A stretch of 7,136 bases of DNA, from the NCBI GenBank assembly GCA_018713425.1, contig DVOT01000159.1, positions 1 to 7,136 of the forward strand, in the 5' to 3' direction. Of the stretch, positions 5,876-7,136 are shown in pieces (the first letter of the stretch is position 1; every line of letters begins with the position of its first letter). Origin of the DNA: Alectryocaccomicrobium faecavium (GTDB taxonomy: Bacteria; Bacillota; Clostridia; Christensenellales; Aristaeellaceae). Both the position numbers and the translations under genes were made by a program. Under the pieces are notes generated by a model. The model was not told where the DNA came from and ran no database searches. It saw only the letters and a list, made by a program, of their open reading frames with translations.

Positions 5876-6700
5876 ATGAAAATTGGCTTTGTGGATTACT
5901 ATTTGGATGAGTGGCACGCGAACAATTATCCCCAATGGATTCGGGAAGCCTCCGGCGGGACAATGGAAGTGTCGCTGGCCTTTGGCCTGATCGATAGCCC
6001 GATTGGCGGCCGCACGAACGCGCAGTGGTGCGCGGATATGGGCATTCCGCAGGCGAAAAGCATCGCAGAGGTGGTGGAAGCCTGCGATGCCATCGTGGTG
6101 CTTTCGCCGGACAATTGCGAAATGCACGAACAGCTCTGCCAGCTTCCACTGCGCTCGGGCAAGCCCGTGTATGTGGATAAGACGTTCGCGCCCGACCTGG
6201 AAACCGCGCAGCGCATTTTCGCCATTGCCGAAGAGAGCCATACGCCGTGCTATTCCACATCCGCCTTGCGCTATGCGGAGGAATATCAGGGGCTGGAGGG
6301 AATCAAGGCCATTTCCACCTGGGGGCCGAACGAATTTGAGACCTATTCCATCCACCAGTTGGAACCCGTGATGATGTTGATGGGCGCGGATGCCGCGCGC
6401 GTGATGTACCTGCCGGGCGAGGGCTGGTATACGCTGGCCATTGAATTTGCCGATGGGCGCAAGGCCACGATCACCGGCTTTGCCCACGGGAGTCCCTTCC
6501 TCACCAATGTGGAAATGGAAACGGGCGCGAAGCTCATCGAGGTAAAGTCGGATTATTTCCATCACTTCATCGCGCACATGGTGGCGTTCTTCCGCGATCC
6601 GCAATTGGCCGTGCCGCACGCGGAAACCCTGCGGATTATGGCCGTGCGCGGCACGGGGCTAAAGGCCATTGCCGCGCCGGGTACATGGGTGCGGGTGTGA
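5876..6700 (+). CDS. Gfo/Idh/MocA-like oxidoreductase, short form
   Basis: 274 residues against 330-400 for typical members. ATG follows AAAGAGG (5863-5869). The family uses NAD(P) to oxidise or reduce sugar-like substrates. Support comes from A-I-V-V-L-S-P-D-N-C-E-M-H (the strand followed by P-x-x-x-x-x-H), then G-K-P-V-Y-V-D-K-T-F-A with Lys 102 in the place of the E-K-P lysine, and Y-S-I-H-Q with His 160 where the family often has a catalytic His. The second half has the long strands and helices of the C-terminal alpha/beta domain. The start is unusual: after K-I-G-F-V-D-Y-Y-L-D-E-W-H there is no G-x-G-x-x-G loop, so NAD(P) binding may differ. The substrate is unknown. It lies 62 bases after the PPK2 gene with no clear promoter between, so co-transcription is likely, though a shared function is not evident. 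Confidence 0.75.
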   Translation: MKIGFVDYYLDEWHANNYPQWIREASGGTMEVSLAFGLIDSPIGGRTNAQWCADMGIPQAKSIAEVVEACDAIVVLSPDNCEMHEQLCQLPLRSGKPVYVDKTFAPDLETAQRIFAIAEESHTPCYSTSALRYAEEYQGLEGIKAISTWGPNEFETYSIHQLEPVMMLMGADAARVMYLPGEGWYTLAIEFADGRKATITGFAHGSPFLTNVEMETGAKLIEVKSDYFHHFIAHMVAFFRDPQLAVPHAETLRIMAVRGTGLKAIAAPGTWVRV

Positions 6701-6718
6701 CACGGAAAACAAGACAGT

Positions 6719-6754
6719 GGCAGGCTCAAAAATTTTGAGCTTGCCATTCTATTT
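6719..6754 (+). terminator. Hairpin terminator after the oxidoreductase gene
   Basis: Positions 6719-6745 form a near-perfect inverted repeat, GGCAGGCTCAA paired with TTGAGCTTGCC (one G-T pair), closing on an AAATT loop. The sequence after it, ATTCTATTT, is a moderate T-rich run. It starts 18 bases after the stop codon. Confidence 0.65.
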
Positions 6755-6794
6755 AGCGATATTTGGATTCAAAATGCGGTGTGAGGCGATTCGA

Positions 6795-6950
6795 ATGATA
6801 ACAATTGACAACGTCATCAAGATTTATACCAAGGGAAAGAAGCATATCACAGCACTAAAGGATATCAATCTAAGCATTCCAACTGGCAGTGTGGTAGGAT
6901 TTTTGGGCTCTAATGGCGCGGGGAAAATTCGGCGCCATCAAGCACTATGA
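6795..6950 (+). pseudogene. ABC transporter ATP-binding protein, broken right after Walker A
   Basis: The first 44 residues are a normal start of an ABC ATPase: M-I-T-I-D-N-V-I-K-I-Y, then a core-strand block A-L-K-D-I-N-L-S-I (20-28) and G-F-L-G-S-N-G-A-G-K (35-44), the Walker A motif. The Thr/Ser that must follow the Lys is replaced by Ile-Arg-Arg and the frame stops after 51 residues. No Q-loop, signature or Walker B is found in any frame before the window ends. The segment is AT-rich (by hand count 73 G+C in 180 bases at 6741-6920, well below neighbours) and returns to local composition at about 6920. It is therefore a remnant, probably of transferred DNA, joined to other sequence, or an assembly join. 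The ribosome site (GTGAGG, 6781-6786) is only moderate. Confidence 0.75.
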
Positions 6951-6995
6951 CGGCACTTGGCCCATTCCTCGCTGGGTTGACTTTCTCCTTTACAA

Positions 6996-7136
6996 TCATC
7001 CCTCAGCGATCATCATGCCGATGGTGGTGCGCAGCCGGTTTTCGAATTCGCGGATGTCCATCGTCCCCTCCAGATATTGCTGCATCCAGTCGCCATAGGT
7101 ATCCATGATGGTGGAAAGGTGCGGCGCGACCTGAAG
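6996..7136 (-). CDS. C-terminus of a minus-strand gene, possibly an extracellular solute-binding protein
   Basis: Read on the minus strand from the right edge, 46 residues are open and end at TGA (6998-6996). The segment is protein-like: a Trp-Met-Gln-Gln-Tyr-Leu-x-G stretch, then acidic and basic residues (D-I-R-E-F-E-N-R-L-R), ending I-G-M-M-I-A-E-G. This pattern (an aromatic helix, a Y/F-L/I-x-G turn and a last amphipathic helix) resembles the C-terminal end of sugar or peptide ABC solute-binding lipoproteins, but the fragment is too short to be sure. Its gene converges on the broken ABC gene. The 45 bases between them (6951-6995) hold nothing I can identify apart from a weak hairpin near 6927-6947. 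Confidence 0.5.
   Translation of the reverse strand, partial: LQVAPHLSTIMDTYGDWMQQYLEGTMDIREFENRLRTTIGMMIAEG

Noticed and set aside
5354..6619. 421-codon minus-strand open frame opposite the PPK2 and oxidoreductase genes
   Set aside because: It spans the gap between two well-supported genes on the other strand, shows no family motif and is typical of antisense frames in GC-rich genes.
6735..6763. Promoter for the broken ABC gene (TTGAGC, 17 bases, GATATT)
   Set aside because: Both boxes match only four of six consensus bases and the -35 would lie inside the terminator hairpin.

Overview
The window looks like chromosomal DNA from a Gram-positive, Clostridia-like bacterium (Bacillota). The basis is indirect: strong GGAGG-type ribosome sites, a TTG start, good sigma-A-type promoters with 17-bp spacers, and secreted proteins built from His/Cys repeats of a kind common in gut Clostridia. 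I cannot name the genus. Seven protein-coding units can be supported. Five are complete (four confidently placed in a family or fold group, one novel repeat protein); one is cut by each window edge; and an eighth locus is a broken gene. No RNA gene, CRISPR array or insertion sequence was seen.

Region 1 (1-2928) encodes three probably secreted proteins in a row on the + strand. The first is the C-terminal part of a protein made of 41-residue His/Cys repeats. The second is a complete 541-residue paralogue with a signal peptide, eight repeat units, a Glu/Pro-rich linker and an unrecognised C-terminal domain. The third, 28 bases further on, resembles the substrate-binding protein of zinc/manganese ABC transporters (ZnuA/TroA type) but lacks the expected metal-binding histidines. 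A strong terminator closes the group. This is the least ordinary part of the window: the repeats carry a regular H-C-C-C pattern that could hold metal, and they sit next to a degenerate metal-uptake protein.

Region 2 (3017-6754) is metabolic. A TTG-started glycerate kinase with its own promoter is followed by a second promoter, with a perfect 15-bp inverted repeat in its spacer, that drives a two-domain polyphosphate kinase 2 of the polyphosphate:AMP phosphotransferase type. A short Gfo/Idh/MocA-like oxidoreductase follows, probably co-transcribed, and ends in a hairpin terminator. The glycerate kinase makes phosphoglycerate for lower glycolysis; the PPK2 would recover ADP from AMP using polyphosphate. 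No direct link among the three is evident.

Region 3 (6755-7136) is a junction. An AT-rich ABC-transporter ATPase gene starts at 6795 and loses its frame immediately after the Walker A lysine, where composition returns to that of the surroundings. The window ends in the C-terminus of a gene on the minus strand, possibly an extracellular solute-binding protein.
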